DNA from: an uncultured Bacteroides sp.
Lineage (GTDB): Bacteria > Bacteroidota > Bacteroidia > Bacteroidales > Bacteroidaceae
Reading direction: 5' to 3'
Assembly: GCA_937890825.1 (NCBI GenBank)
Contig: CALADS010000089.1
Coordinates: 1-64,000, forward strand
Length of the DNA: 64,000 bases
The notes under the pieces: generated by a model
Database searches by the model: none
Told to the model about the DNA's origin: nothing
The model's input: only the letters and a program-made list of their open reading frames with translations
Shown here: one piece after another, positions 7,232-15,390 of the stretch
Numbering within the stretch: the first letter of the stretch is position 1
Layout: each line of letters begins with the position of its first letter
Position numbers and translations under genes: made by a program

Positions 7232-8503
7232 ATGATACAGCATTATTTTAAACAAGCCTGGTTTCTGATGAAGCAGAATCCGCTCATCAGCACGCTGTCT
7301 GTCGCTGGCACGGCATTGGCCATTTCGGCCGTCATGCTGTGTGTGCTGATTGTTCAGGTACAGATGGTATCCTATGCTCCTGAGAGCAGCCGGGATCGGA
7401 TGCTGGTGGTAGCTGCCACCCATGTGGAAGAGAAAGAAAATCCGGGCAACTGGAACAATGGTATGATGGGGCTGAGAGTGGTCCGCGAGCTGTTTTATCA
7501 GCTGAAGACCCCGCAAGAGGTTTGCGGGAAATTGAAATTGGCCGTTACGGTGAGTTCCTCTCAAAAACGGAGTTTCAGACAGCACATAGCCCAATACACC
7601 GATGAACGGTTCTGGAATATTTTTGATTTTACTTTCTTGGAGGGCACACCTTATGACTCGGTAGACTGCGAAAGCGGCCTGAAGAAAGCGGTCATCAGCA
7701 GCAAGCTTGCATTTCGCCTGTTCGGAAGCGAACGGGCCTGTGGACAGACTGTCATTGTCAATCAGACTCCATACCAGGTTTGCGGTGTGGTGAAGGAAGT
7801 GTCCAAGGCAGCCCGCTTTGCTTATGCCGATGTGTGGATGCCTTATCAATCCTTGCCCCAAGTAGATTCTTTCTTCAATATGTACGAAGGACTGGTAGGG
7901 CCATTTGGCATAGTCATGATGATGAAGGATGCCGGAGATTATGAAACAGTCCGTACGGAAATGCTGCAGGCAGCCGACCGGATGAATGCTTCCTTAGAGC
8001 GGTATAACATCAGTTTCTTCCAAGCTCCCTACCGGAATATCGATTTGGTGATGACTGGATACGATACTTGGGTGGATAAAATTGATGCTGCGGGATGGAT
8101 GCTCAAAAGGGGCAGTCTGATTTTACTGCTACTGATTCTCCCCGCTTTAAATATGGTAGGCATTTCTTTGACCTCATTCCGCAAACGTAAAGCAGAAATC
8201 GGTATCAGAAAAGCTTTTGGAGCAACACCCCGACACATTTACAGGCAGGTGTTATATGAGAGCTCGCTCATTTCATTGGCCGGTGGCCTGCTGGGGCTGC
8301 TACTTTCCTTCCCTCTGCTGCTGATGACCCAGGAAATCTTCTTTCCACAGGACACGGTATTCAGCACACAGATGCTACTGCAGCCTGTCACTTTCCTGAT
8401 TACCCTGCTGTTTGTCTTCTTGCTGAATCTGCTCTGTGCAGGTCTGCCGGCTTGGAAGGCGGGACGGTATAACATTGTACAATCACTGAACAATCACGAA
8501 TAA
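7232..8503 (+). CDS. ABC transporter permease, MacB/FtsX type
   Basis: The 423-residue protein has an N-terminal membrane helix (about 20-45, preceded by LMKQNPLISTLSVAG), a periplasmic MacB-PCD-like domain, and an FtsX domain with three membrane helices near 290-310, 340-365 and 385-410. The cytoplasmic coupling motif RKRKAEIGIRKAFGAT stands before the second of these. MacB-like permeases do not carry substrate through the membrane. They use ATP hydrolysis on the inside to drive mechanical work in the periplasm, such as efflux of peptides or antibiotics or lipoprotein handling. The next gene, 8 bp away, encodes a second permease, so the two probably form a heterodimer. No ATP-binding subunit is present within this window, which is odd for the family. 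Confidence 0.87.
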   Translation: MIQHYFKQAWFLMKQNPLISTLSVAGTALAISAVMLCVLIVQVQMVSYAPESSRDRMLVVAATHVEEKENPGNWNNGMMGLRVVRELFYQLKTPQEVCGKLKLAVTVSSSQKRSFRQHIAQYTDERFWNIFDFTFLEGTPYDSVDCESGLKKAVISSKLAFRLFGSERACGQTVIVNQTPYQVCGVVKEVSKAARFAYADVWMPYQSLPQVDSFFNMYEGLVGPFGIVMMMKDAGDYETVRTEMLQAADRMNASLERYNISFFQAPYRNIDLVMTGYDTWVDKIDAAGWMLKRGSLILLLLILPALNMVGISLTSFRKRKAEIGIRKAFGATPRHIYRQVLYESSLISLAGGLLGLLLSFPLLLMTQEIFFPQDTVFSTQMLLQPVTFLITLLFVFLLNLLCAGLPAWKAGRYNIVQSLNNHE

Positions 8504-8511
8504 ACAGAATT

Positions 8512-9771
8512 ATGATACGTCATTTGATTACTTTGATATGGAACCAGCGCAAACAGAACGGATGGCTATTTGCGGAGCTGGTATTGGTGCTGTTGTCGGT
8601 TTTCTTCCTGGTGGATGCAGCTTATAGCCGTTATACGCTTTATCACCAGCCGATGGGGTTTGACATCTCCTGTTGCTGGAGGCTGCATCTTGAGGAGCTG
8701 AGCCCCGGAGACAAAGGATATGTCGGCACGGAGGAACGGGGGAAAGCCTGCTGGAACCGCATCTGTGCGCTTTCGGAACGATTGATGCAGACAGGCGATG
8801 TAGAAGCTACCGGGTGTGCTTTTTACAGCATACCTTACAGCAATGGTGACTCCTGGACCGGCATTGAGGCTATCGGTGCCGACAGTCTTCATGCGTATCG
8901 TGAGTCTTTGCATGTGCGCAAGGTCGATGCCGGATTTTTCGAGGTATTCCGCATCCGTGACTTGCACGGCACACCCATTCACCAATTGGAAAATGCGGCT
9001 TTTGACGAATTGGTGCTGACTGAAATGGTGGCCCGTAAACTGTATGATACGGCGGATGCCCGCACCCGCCAGGCCAAGGTCTTTGGAGATGAGCAAACCG
9101 TGGTGGCAGTGGTTCCCAATCTTCGGGATCTGGACTATCAGCCCGTAGCTCCCTCTTTTCTGATGAAATACTCTTCCGAAAGTATGGGACAGTTTTTCGA
9201 CACCTATCGTCCGAGTCAGGCGGAATACGTCATTCGCATGAAAAGGGAAATGACTCCGGATGATATGGAAGAATGGCTGGCTGCCCAAGGAGAGCGACTG
9301 GTGTCCGGCAATGTGTTTGTCAGCTCCTTTACCAGCCTGGCATCCATGCGCGAATCACAAATCCAAGGAGACAGGAACCAATGGAAGCTGGAGCAGCTGG
9401 TTATGGCTTTTCTGTTGCTGAATGTGTTTTTCGGAGTTACCGGCACCTTTTGGATGCGCACGCAGGCTCGCCATTCGGAAACCGGTTTGCGGATGGCACT
9501 CGGTGCTTCACCGCGGAAAGTCGTCTCCTGGCTGAATGTGGAAGGTCTGCTGATACTCCTTTCGGCGGCTGCTCCTGTTTTACTGATTGTCTTGAATGCC
9601 AGATATGCCGATCTGCTGGATGCGGCTGTACCTTATACTTTGAGCCGCTGGCTCATCGAAGTAGGAATCAGTTTGGGCCTTCTGGCTGTGATGCTGGTTT
9701 CGGGTATCGCTATCCCTGCCTATAAGATATTCCAGGAAGAACCGGCTGATGCTTTGCGTTACGAAGAATAA
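8512..9771 (+). CDS. ABC transporter permease, MacB/FtsX type (second subunit)
   Basis: The 419-residue protein has the same layout as its upstream neighbour: a membrane helix near 18-38, a periplasmic domain, and three C-terminal helices around 290-312, 340-360 and 375-400. The coupling segment reads RHSETGLRMALGASPRKV. Its last 11 codons were duplicated and are found again at 1483-1518. The end of the gene is therefore the left border of the segmental duplication. It is probably translated with the 7232 gene and paired with it. Substrate unknown. Confidence 0.87.
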   Translation: MIRHLITLIWNQRKQNGWLFAELVLVLLSVFFLVDAAYSRYTLYHQPMGFDISCCWRLHLEELSPGDKGYVGTEERGKACWNRICALSERLMQTGDVEATGCAFYSIPYSNGDSWTGIEAIGADSLHAYRESLHVRKVDAGFFEVFRIRDLHGTPIHQLENAAFDELVLTEMVARKLYDTADARTRQAKVFGDEQTVVAVVPNLRDLDYQPVAPSFLMKYSSESMGQFFDTYRPSQAEYVIRMKREMTPDDMEEWLAAQGERLVSGNVFVSSFTSLASMRESQIQGDRNQWKLEQLVMAFLLLNVFFGVTGTFWMRTQARHSETGLRMALGASPRKVVSWLNVEGLLILLSAAAPVLLIVLNARYADLLDAAVPYTLSRWLIEVGISLGLLAVMLVSGIAIPAYKIFQEEPADALRYEE

Positions 9772-9810
9772 TTCTGACTCTAAATTCTCTCTAACATTTC
9801 TTTCCATAAT

Positions 9811-9847
9811 CCCGTAGTGACCCGCCAATGGATGAGGTCACTACGGG
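9811..9847. terminator. Perfect 12-bp hairpin after the permease gene
   Basis: CCCGTAGTGACC (9811-9822) and GGTCACTACGGG (9836-9847) pair perfectly around a 13-nt loop, 39 bp after the permease stop. A T run is lacking. It could terminate the permease transcript or serve as a control site for the ATPase gene. Confidence 0.55.
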
Positions 9848-9968
9848 TATTCTGCTCTGTGGGTACCTTTATGCAGAGCAAACATCAAATTCTCATAGAT
9901 TAAGTGGTTAAAAACAGGTAAGCTGGATTTTTTTGAATTGGAGATAGTGTATTCTTTCCAAAAATCGC

Positions 9969-9976
9969 TAACTTTG
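9969..9976 (+). promoter_or_regulatory. Promoter -7 element of ATPase copy B
   Basis: TAACTTTG, identical to copy A and in the same position relative to the gene (45 bp before the preferred start codon). Confidence 0.55.
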
Positions 9977-10013
9977 TCTGAACTTCATGTTACGCTTAAA
10001 AAACAGGGAAATT

Positions 10014-11579
10014 ATGATATATCCGATTGGCATACAGACTTTCGAAAAAATAATCAAAGGCGGATTTGTCTATGTAGACAAGACAGATTTAATTTATTCT
10101 TTGGTAACCCAAGGACAGATCTATTTCTTGAGCCGCCCCCGACGTTTCGGAAAGAGTTTGCTGCTCTCTACGATCCGTGCTTATTTCGAAGGAAAGAAGG
10201 AACTGTTTGCCGGCTTGAAAATTGATGCGTTGGAACACGACTGGCACGTGCATCGGGTGTTTCATTTCGATTTCAACGGAGTGGATTTTACAGTGCCGGG
10301 AGCCTTGCATATGAAAATAGAGGGGTATCTGCATGACTGGGAAAAGGAATTCGGTATCTGTTCCAAAGTCGACACCAACTTGGGATCTCGTTTCAGCCGT
10401 ATCCTGCAGGCTGCTGCCGAGCAGACGGGGCGAGGTGCGGTGGTCTTGGTCGATGAGTACGATAAGCCTCTGCTGGATGTGCTGGAGAAAGAACCGGAGC
10501 TGTTGGAGCAAAATCGGGAGATTCTGAAGGCTTTTTATTCGGTCTTTAAACTGGCCGACGCTTCGCTGCGTTTTGTCTTCCTGACGGGCGTCACCAAATT
10601 CTCGCAAGTCAGTGTGTTCAGCGGTTTCAACCAACCCAAGGACATCAGTATGTTCGATAAATACGAGGCTCTATGCGGCATCACGGAAGAAGAACTGCAT
10701 ACCCAATTTGCAGAACCTATCCGGGAAATGGCAGCATCGGAAGGCTGCACGGAAGAGGAAATGCGTCAGCGGTTAAAGCGGCATTACGACGGTTATCACT
10801 TCAGCAAGGAGATGACGGACATCTACAATCCGTTCAGTGTGCTGAATGCCTTCGACAGCAAGGACATCCGCGACTATTGGTTTGCTTCGGGCACACCGAC
10901 GTATCTCATCCGCTTGATGAATCATTTTCATGAAGGGATTGACCAGTTGACGGGGAAGTATTATTCGCTGGATGAGTTTGTGAATTATAAGGCAGATACG
11001 GAATATCCGCTGCCGATGATTTACCAAAGCGGCTATCTCAGCATTAAGGATTACGACAAAGACTCGAATCTCTTCCTGCTCGATTTCCCCAACAACGAGG
11101 TGAAGAGCGGCTTCCTGGCAATGGTGGCTGCCAATTACTTGCAATGCAAGATGCCTTTGGAGTCGTGGATGGTGAAAGCGGTATTTGCCTTGAAGCGGGG
11201 GCAATTAGACGAGTTCCGCAAGATGCTGACTTCTTTTTTAGCCGGCATTCCCTATACCATGCGTCGCAAGGAAAACGAACCGGAAAGGGAACGCTATTTC
11301 CAATACACCTTCTATCTGCTGCTCCGCCTGATGAGTGTGTACACAGTCTTGGTAGAAAAGGAGCAAAGTCAAGGCCGGGTAGATTGTATCGTGGAAACTC
11401 CTCTGCACGTGTATATCTTTGAATTCAAACTGGATGGCACCGCAGCGGAAGCTTTGCAACAGATTGAAGAGAAAGGATATGCCCGTCCGTATGAAGCGGA
11501 TGCCCGCCAGGTAGTAAAAGTAGGTGTGAACTTTTCTTCCAAAACGGGGACGATTGAGGAGTGGGAAGTTCGGAAGTGA
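10014..11579 (+). CDS. AAA-ATPase-like protein with C-terminal PD-(D/E)XK nuclease domain, copy B
   Basis: This 521-residue paralogue of the 1773-3338 protein has the same degenerate Walker A (RRFGKS) and the same C-terminal nuclease core (GRVDCIVE, then EFKLDG). Most protein differences lie in the first 30 residues (EKIIKGG against DQIIERG) and between about 350 and 395, where copy B has CKMPLESWMVKAVFALKRGQ. The middle is identical at the DNA level for 296 bp. Divergence at the ends with identity in the centre is the usual mark of gene conversion. The N-terminal and 350-395 differences could change a binding partner. An in-frame ATG at 9987 is a less likely start, for the reason given for copy A. 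Confidence 0.88.
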   Translation: MIYPIGIQTFEKIIKGGFVYVDKTDLIYSLVTQGQIYFLSRPRRFGKSLLLSTIRAYFEGKKELFAGLKIDALEHDWHVHRVFHFDFNGVDFTVPGALHMKIEGYLHDWEKEFGICSKVDTNLGSRFSRILQAAAEQTGRGAVVLVDEYDKPLLDVLEKEPELLEQNREILKAFYSVFKLADASLRFVFLTGVTKFSQVSVFSGFNQPKDISMFDKYEALCGITEEELHTQFAEPIREMAASEGCTEEEMRQRLKRHYDGYHFSKEMTDIYNPFSVLNAFDSKDIRDYWFASGTPTYLIRLMNHFHEGIDQLTGKYYSLDEFVNYKADTEYPLPMIYQSGYLSIKDYDKDSNLFLLDFPNNEVKSGFLAMVAANYLQCKMPLESWMVKAVFALKRGQLDEFRKMLTSFLAGIPYTMRRKENEPERERYFQYTFYLLLRLMSVYTVLVEKEQSQGRVDCIVETPLHVYIFEFKLDGTAAEALQQIEEKGYARPYEADARQVVKVGVNFSSKTGTIEEWEVRK

Positions 11580-11591
11580 TGCCTCATAAAC

Positions 11592-12758
11592 CTATTCTTT
11601 CGCCTCATTTTCTTCGTTCATCAACCGCCAGACAGCTTTCTGGTATTTCAGTTTGGCAAACATTTCATCATCCGGATTATCGGTTCCTGAGGTCATAACC
11701 CGGATGCTTGGGGCGGTGGGGTACCGGCTTTTCACAATGTCATCCACCAGGAAGCCGCACAGTCCGGATGCAGGCTCTGTAAACAGGAATCCTTGAAACA
11801 TAAGGTTGATGTAGTCTGCATGTTCGCAGAGATAAGCTTTGTATTTCCTGTATGCCTCCAGCTTCATGTAATCCTCTGCACGGCTGCTGATGCTGAAAGG
11901 AGGCTTGGTCATTTCTTCGCGCAAGGCAGATTCCAATTGGTTATAGGTGGCAGTATCCAAATCGCCCCACCAATAATGGTCTTCGGGATTGACTGACATA
12001 TCCACCCATTCAGAAGCTTCCCAATAATCCATTGCAAACACTATGGAATCGGCCTGCTCTCTGGATGAATCATAGATGGAATCTTTCTCCCAACCTTTAA
12101 ACAGGCTTTCAATGGAATCTATTTTCTCTTTCCTGATTCGGGTATAGATGCTCTTCAAATCATGGCCGCGGGGAGCGGATATTTGAAAGGCACCGCTTTC
12201 GATGCTGGCATTCACCGTTGGACGGGTGATGACGGAATCGTCAAGCACAAAAGCTATCTGTCTGCCAATAGCCTTTTCTGTTTCGTAAGCCCACTTCTTT
12301 TGTTTATGCTTGCTTATCCGCCCCACAATGACGCAGGTCCCGTGTCCGTCTGAATCCATCCGCAGTGCCACAAAATCCTTTACCGTAACAATCGGTTCCA
12401 GCGACAGGCTGTCTTCATCAGGGTTCACCACATGATACCAGCCACTTTCCCGGTGAATGGCAGAAGGTCGGCTATTACATCCCACCAGCAACCAACCCAA
12501 AAGAAGAATCAATGCCACTCCCACGACTAAACAAGCCATTGCCTTAAAATAGGCCGCCTTGTCCAATTTCTCCTTTTCCTGCGTCTTCCGGCGGATGTCT
12601 TCCATTTGTTCCAGTGCCACATGAGGGAGATCCGTACTTTTCCTTGTATCCAGCAGGCGGTGATAGGTGTCCGACAACCGTTCCCGGCTTCGCTTGCGCA
12701 GCTCCCGATTTTCCTTGTCGCGCTGCAACATATCGTTGATACATCCTAAGGTTCCCAT
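11592..12758 (-). CDS. Orphan SecD P1-head-like membrane protein
   Basis: From the ATG at 12758 the product has 388 residues. A charged, probably coiled N-terminal part (10-70) is followed by one membrane helix (72-94). Then comes a segment (about 115-210) that matches the head of the SecD periplasmic P1 domain: IAFVLDDSVITRPTVN followed by SGAFQIS. A further 180 residues were not recognised. SecD itself has 12 membrane helices with SecF in Bacteroidota, so this is not the secretion motor but a protein that borrowed the head domain, which in SecDF contacts emerging substrates. It faces copy B of the ATPase tail to tail, 12 bp apart. An upstream ATG at 12863 would give 423 residues; 12758 follows an A-rich leader and is preferred. 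Confidence 0.65.
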   Translation of the reverse strand: MGTLGCINDMLQRDKENRELRKRSRERLSDTYHRLLDTRKSTDLPHVALEQMEDIRRKTQEKEKLDKAAYFKAMACLVVGVALILLLGWLLVGCNSRPSAIHRESGWYHVVNPDEDSLSLEPIVTVKDFVALRMDSDGHGTCVIVGRISKHKQKKWAYETEKAIGRQIAFVLDDSVITRPTVNASIESGAFQISAPRGHDLKSIYTRIRKEKIDSIESLFKGWEKDSIYDSSREQADSIVFAMDYWEASEWVDMSVNPEDHYWWGDLDTATYNQLESALREEMTKPPFSISSRAEDYMKLEAYRKYKAYLCEHADYINLMFQGFLFTEPASGLCGFLVDDIVKSRYPTAPSIRVMTSGTDNPDDEMFAKLKYQKAVWRLMNEENEAKE

Positions 12759-12973
12759 AAGGCATTGTTTTTTTAAGTTATTGACCGCTAATATAATCAT
12801 TTCTCTGAGAACCAGTCCTCTTTTCTTAAATAAAATCTCAAATAAACCTTTATTTATAAACATAAGTATAGAAATTCGCGTCCAAAAGTTTTTTTAAAGT
12901 ACATTTTGAATCTGTCTAAAATTTATTCTCTATTTTTGCTTTACTATTAGTTATCCAAAAAAATACTACGCAT

Positions 12974-13087
12974 ATGAACACTAGAAATCTATTAGGAATA
13001 CTGACGCTATTCCTTTGTGCATGCAGCTTTATCGGCTGTAGCAACGATGATGAAGAGAGATTTTCCACGTCTTGTTTACCATTTTGA
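12974..13087 (+). pseudogene. Lipoprotein gene reduced to its signal peptide
   Basis: A 37-codon ORF encodes a lipoprotein signal peptide and an acidic start (FIGCSNDDEE), then runs into unrelated sequence and stops at 13085-13087. About 90 bp around it match the 5' end of the intact lipoprotein gene at 14268, including the bases before the ATG. It is the head of a lost or recombined paralogue. The peptide might still be made but has no folded domain. Confidence 0.8.
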
Positions 13088-13286
13088 AGGTAAACTCCAT
13101 TAGTGCCAATAAATGCCATACATAAACCATAGTGGTATCTTATACATTGCTGCTTTTCGATATAATCCTTGAGTAACGATTCAGTTATAAACGACCTGGC
13201 CGACAGGAAAATCAATGGCCTAATAGTAGGATAATCAATGGAAAATCGTTTATTTTGCGCCATCAATCATAATTAAAAGCTGGCTT
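13088..13286 (-). other. Unassigned sequence with a minus-strand gene remnant
   Basis: The 528-bp gap between 12759 and 13286 holds the AT-rich leader of the SecD-head gene, the lipoprotein head at 12974, and this segment. On the minus strand an ORF begins at 13266 (MMAQNKRF) and reads about 67 plausible residues (such as CMAFIGTNGVYLQNGKQ) before it crosses into the lipoprotein repeat, where it cannot be real. It may be the front of a gene broken by the same recombination. I do not recognise it. Confidence 0.3.
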
Positions 13287-14204
13287 ATGGGAAGTGAAGG
13301 AATTCAAGACCGCTATATCAATCCATACACCGACTTCGGATTCAAGCTGTTGTTCGGTACAGATATGAACAAGGAACTGCTTGTCAGTTTCCTGAATGCC
13401 TTGCTGTTTGGCAAGGAAGTGATTAAGAATGTCACTTATCTGAATACGGAACACTTGGGCACGCAGGAGTACGACCGCCGCGCCGTGTTCGATGTGTATT
13501 GCGAGAACGAGGAAGGAGAGAAAATCCTCGTGGAAATGCAACGGGGAGAGCAACAGTTTTTCAAAGACCGCAGCGTGTATTACGCCACGTTTCCCATTCG
13601 GGAACAGGCTCCCCGCGGTGAGTGGGATTATGAACTGAAAGGGGTATATGTCATCGGCATTCTAAATTTCATCTTCCACGACCGGGAATCTGAGCATTTC
13701 CACCACCAGGTGAAGCTGGTAGACCTGCAAACGAAAGAGGTGTTCTACGACAAACTGACTTTCATCTACCTGGAAATGCCTAAGTTCAACAAGACCGAAG
13801 CGGAACTGGTGACCATGTTCGACAAATGGATGTTTGTGCTTCGCAATCTGGCCAACCTGCTGGAACGCCCCACTGCCTTGCAGGAACGGGTATTCAGCCG
13901 ATTGTTCAAAGCGGCGGAGATTGCCGCCTTTAGCCCGCAACGCCGGAGTGAATATTGGGAAAGCCTGAAGAACTACCGCGACTGGAAGAATGTGCTGGAC
14001 ACCAACATGAAGAAGAGCTATCACAAAGGGCGTGTAGAAGGACTGGAAGAAGGACTGGAAAAAGGGCGTGCGGAAGGATTGGAAGAAGGCAAGAAAGAAG
14101 CCGCCTCGACCGTTGCCCGGAGAATGAAAGCCAAAGGATATTCCAATGAAGATATTGCAGACATTATGGGGCTTCCCCTGGATGATTTGAATAAATGGCT
14201 GTGA
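13287..14204 (+). CDS. Rpn family recombination-promoting nuclease / PD-(D/E)XK transposase-like protein
   Basis: The 305-residue protein belongs to the PF12784 group, PD-(D/E)XK family transposases related to E. coli RpnA. It has the N-terminal YTDFGFK, the catalytic core FDVYC (D69) and VEMQ (E83-x-Q85), and KDRSVYY after it. Residues about 246-272 are a low-complexity string of EGLEEG/EKGRAEG units encoded by short tandem repeats. A short tail follows (RMKAKGYSNEDIADIMG) that resembles a small helical domain. Rpn proteins cut DNA and raise recombination, and the E. coli ones have been linked to phage defence. The gene sits between the truncated and the full copy of a lipoprotein gene. A decayed relative is at 49850-49996. 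Confidence 0.85.
   Translation: MGSEGIQDRYINPYTDFGFKLLFGTDMNKELLVSFLNALLFGKEVIKNVTYLNTEHLGTQEYDRRAVFDVYCENEEGEKILVEMQRGEQQFFKDRSVYYATFPIREQAPRGEWDYELKGVYVIGILNFIFHDRESEHFHHQVKLVDLQTKEVFYDKLTFIYLEMPKFNKTEAELVTMFDKWMFVLRNLANLLERPTALQERVFSRLFKAAEIAAFSPQRRSEYWESLKNYRDWKNVLDTNMKKSYHKGRVEGLEEGLEKGRAEGLEEGKKEAASTVARRMKAKGYSNEDIADIMGLPLDDLNKWL
14026..14100 (+). repeat. In-frame short repeats encoding Glu-Gly units
   Basis: Degenerate units of 12-15 bp such as GAAGGACTGGAAGAAGGA are repeated near the 3' end of the Rpn gene. Repeat number could change by slippage in whole codons, altering the linker without breaking the frame. Confidence 0.7.
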
Positions 14205-14267
14205 CGATACATCATGCAGAAGCAGGCTAAAAAAAAGTAATTACAAAACAAAAACAATACTATGCAT

Positions 14268-15164
14268 ATGAACACTAGAAATCTATTAGGAATACTGACG
14301 CTATTCCTTTGCACATTCAGCTTTATCGGCTGTAGTGACGACGATGAGGAAGAAGGGAGAAAGATAACCGGCTACACAGAACGCATACTGACCGTGGCAT
14401 CAAAGAGATTGCCGGGGGTATTCTACGAAGGGCATTCTTTATTGTCGGAAGTATATGTTGTAAAAGAGAATCCGAACGACGAATGGAGTGCTTACTATGA
14501 CATCGCAGGGTTCGACTATAAGCCGGGGTATGAATACACGATTAAGGTGGGCGAAACCACCTACCTGGACCATTCGATGGGAGACCCGACCTGGACGGAG
14601 CGTAATTTGCTGGAAGTGATTGCCAAGGAGCAGAAAGAATCGGAAGGATTGCCCCTGCACCTCATTCCCGATACGTATTATGACAACATTCCGCTGCCAG
14701 ACTACAGACACCTCATAGAAGCTGCCAACGCGGAGCTGATAGAAAAGGATGTAAAAGACCATGCCCTCTTGCCGCTGGATTACCGTTACAGAATGTATAG
14801 AGGCAAAAGCGGTATGCTGAAATGGATAGGCATACTGGATGATAACCAGGTGTTTGGTCCGTTCATGATAAAAACAGTCAGCAAGAAACCCGGAGAGATG
14901 CCTGAATCTTATAAAAAGATGCCGCCTGAAGGAAGAATCATCGGGCAAGGGGAATGGACGTTTCTGGATGACACGGGAAATGCCACAGAGTACCCCTCAT
15001 TCGATGTGTTTATAGGCTATGGCACCCAAACCAAGAGTACTCCGCTCAGCCCGAACACCTGCTATTTTTACAAAGACCTGACCCGAGACTATCAGAAGAA
15101 ATACCCGGATGCCGGTGTAAAAACAGTGGTGGTAGCGTATACTTTTCACCAGGTGTACGACTAA
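14268..15164 (+). CDS. DUF4377 lipoprotein
   Basis: The 298-residue product has a lipoprotein signal peptide ending FIGC (Cys22) and an acidic linker (SDDDEEE). A DUF4377-like region at about 55-115 reads WSAYYDIAGFDYKPGYEY and LLEVIAKE. The remaining 170 residues were not recognised. DUF4377 domains are found in small secreted or surface lipoproteins of Bacteroidota and have no known enzymatic role. The start at 14268 is preferred over the ATG at 14262. In the paralogous fragment at 12974 the second ATG is kept, while the base triplet matching the first is ACG. Confidence 0.75.
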   Translation: MNTRNLLGILTLFLCTFSFIGCSDDDEEEGRKITGYTERILTVASKRLPGVFYEGHSLLSEVYVVKENPNDEWSAYYDIAGFDYKPGYEYTIKVGETTYLDHSMGDPTWTERNLLEVIAKEQKESEGLPLHLIPDTYYDNIPLPDYRHLIEAANAELIEKDVKDHALLPLDYRYRMYRGKSGMLKWIGILDDNQVFGPFMIKTVSKKPGEMPESYKKMPPEGRIIGQGEWTFLDDTGNATEYPSFDVFIGYGTQTKSTPLSPNTCYFYKDLTRDYQKKYPDAGVKTVVVAYTFHQVYD

Positions 15165-15349
15165 ATCTGCAAAGCATCTCCCCGCCATTGTCCAAGCTGT
15201 CCTTTACAAGGGAGCAAGGATGTATTTACGCCGTTTCTGCGGCCCCTCATCACCGGGTCTTCTCCGCATCCTACTACTAGGAGCAGGTACGGACTTGGTA
15301 GGGAGAAGGTAGGGAGTTGACCCGAAGAGGATGAAATGAATGCTATGTG

Positions 15350-15381
15350 TTTGCATGTTCTGAATGTTTTTCATACATTTG
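15350..15381 (+). promoter_or_regulatory. Promoter candidate before the metal-efflux cluster
   Basis: TTTG (15350-15353) and TACATTTG (15374-15381) are 20 bp apart. The ATG at 15391 follows the -7 element by only 9 bp, so either the transcript is nearly leaderless or translation starts at an internal codon. Confidence 0.5.
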
Positions 15382-15390
15382 CGGCCGAGC

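Larger units (their letters stand above)
9735..11600. repeat. Segmental duplication, copy B
   Basis: This is the counterpart of 1482-3360. Because the permease gene is complete here and only its tail is present at copy A, copy B looks like the source. The two copies are similar throughout, with a 296-bp perfectly identical tract (10545-10840) inside a more diverged background. Confidence 0.9.

Noticed and set aside
15165..15349. Gap after the DUF4377 lipoprotein gene inspected for a small RNA or gene
   Set aside because: No promoter-terminator pair, conserved motif or credible frame was found before the promoter at 15350.
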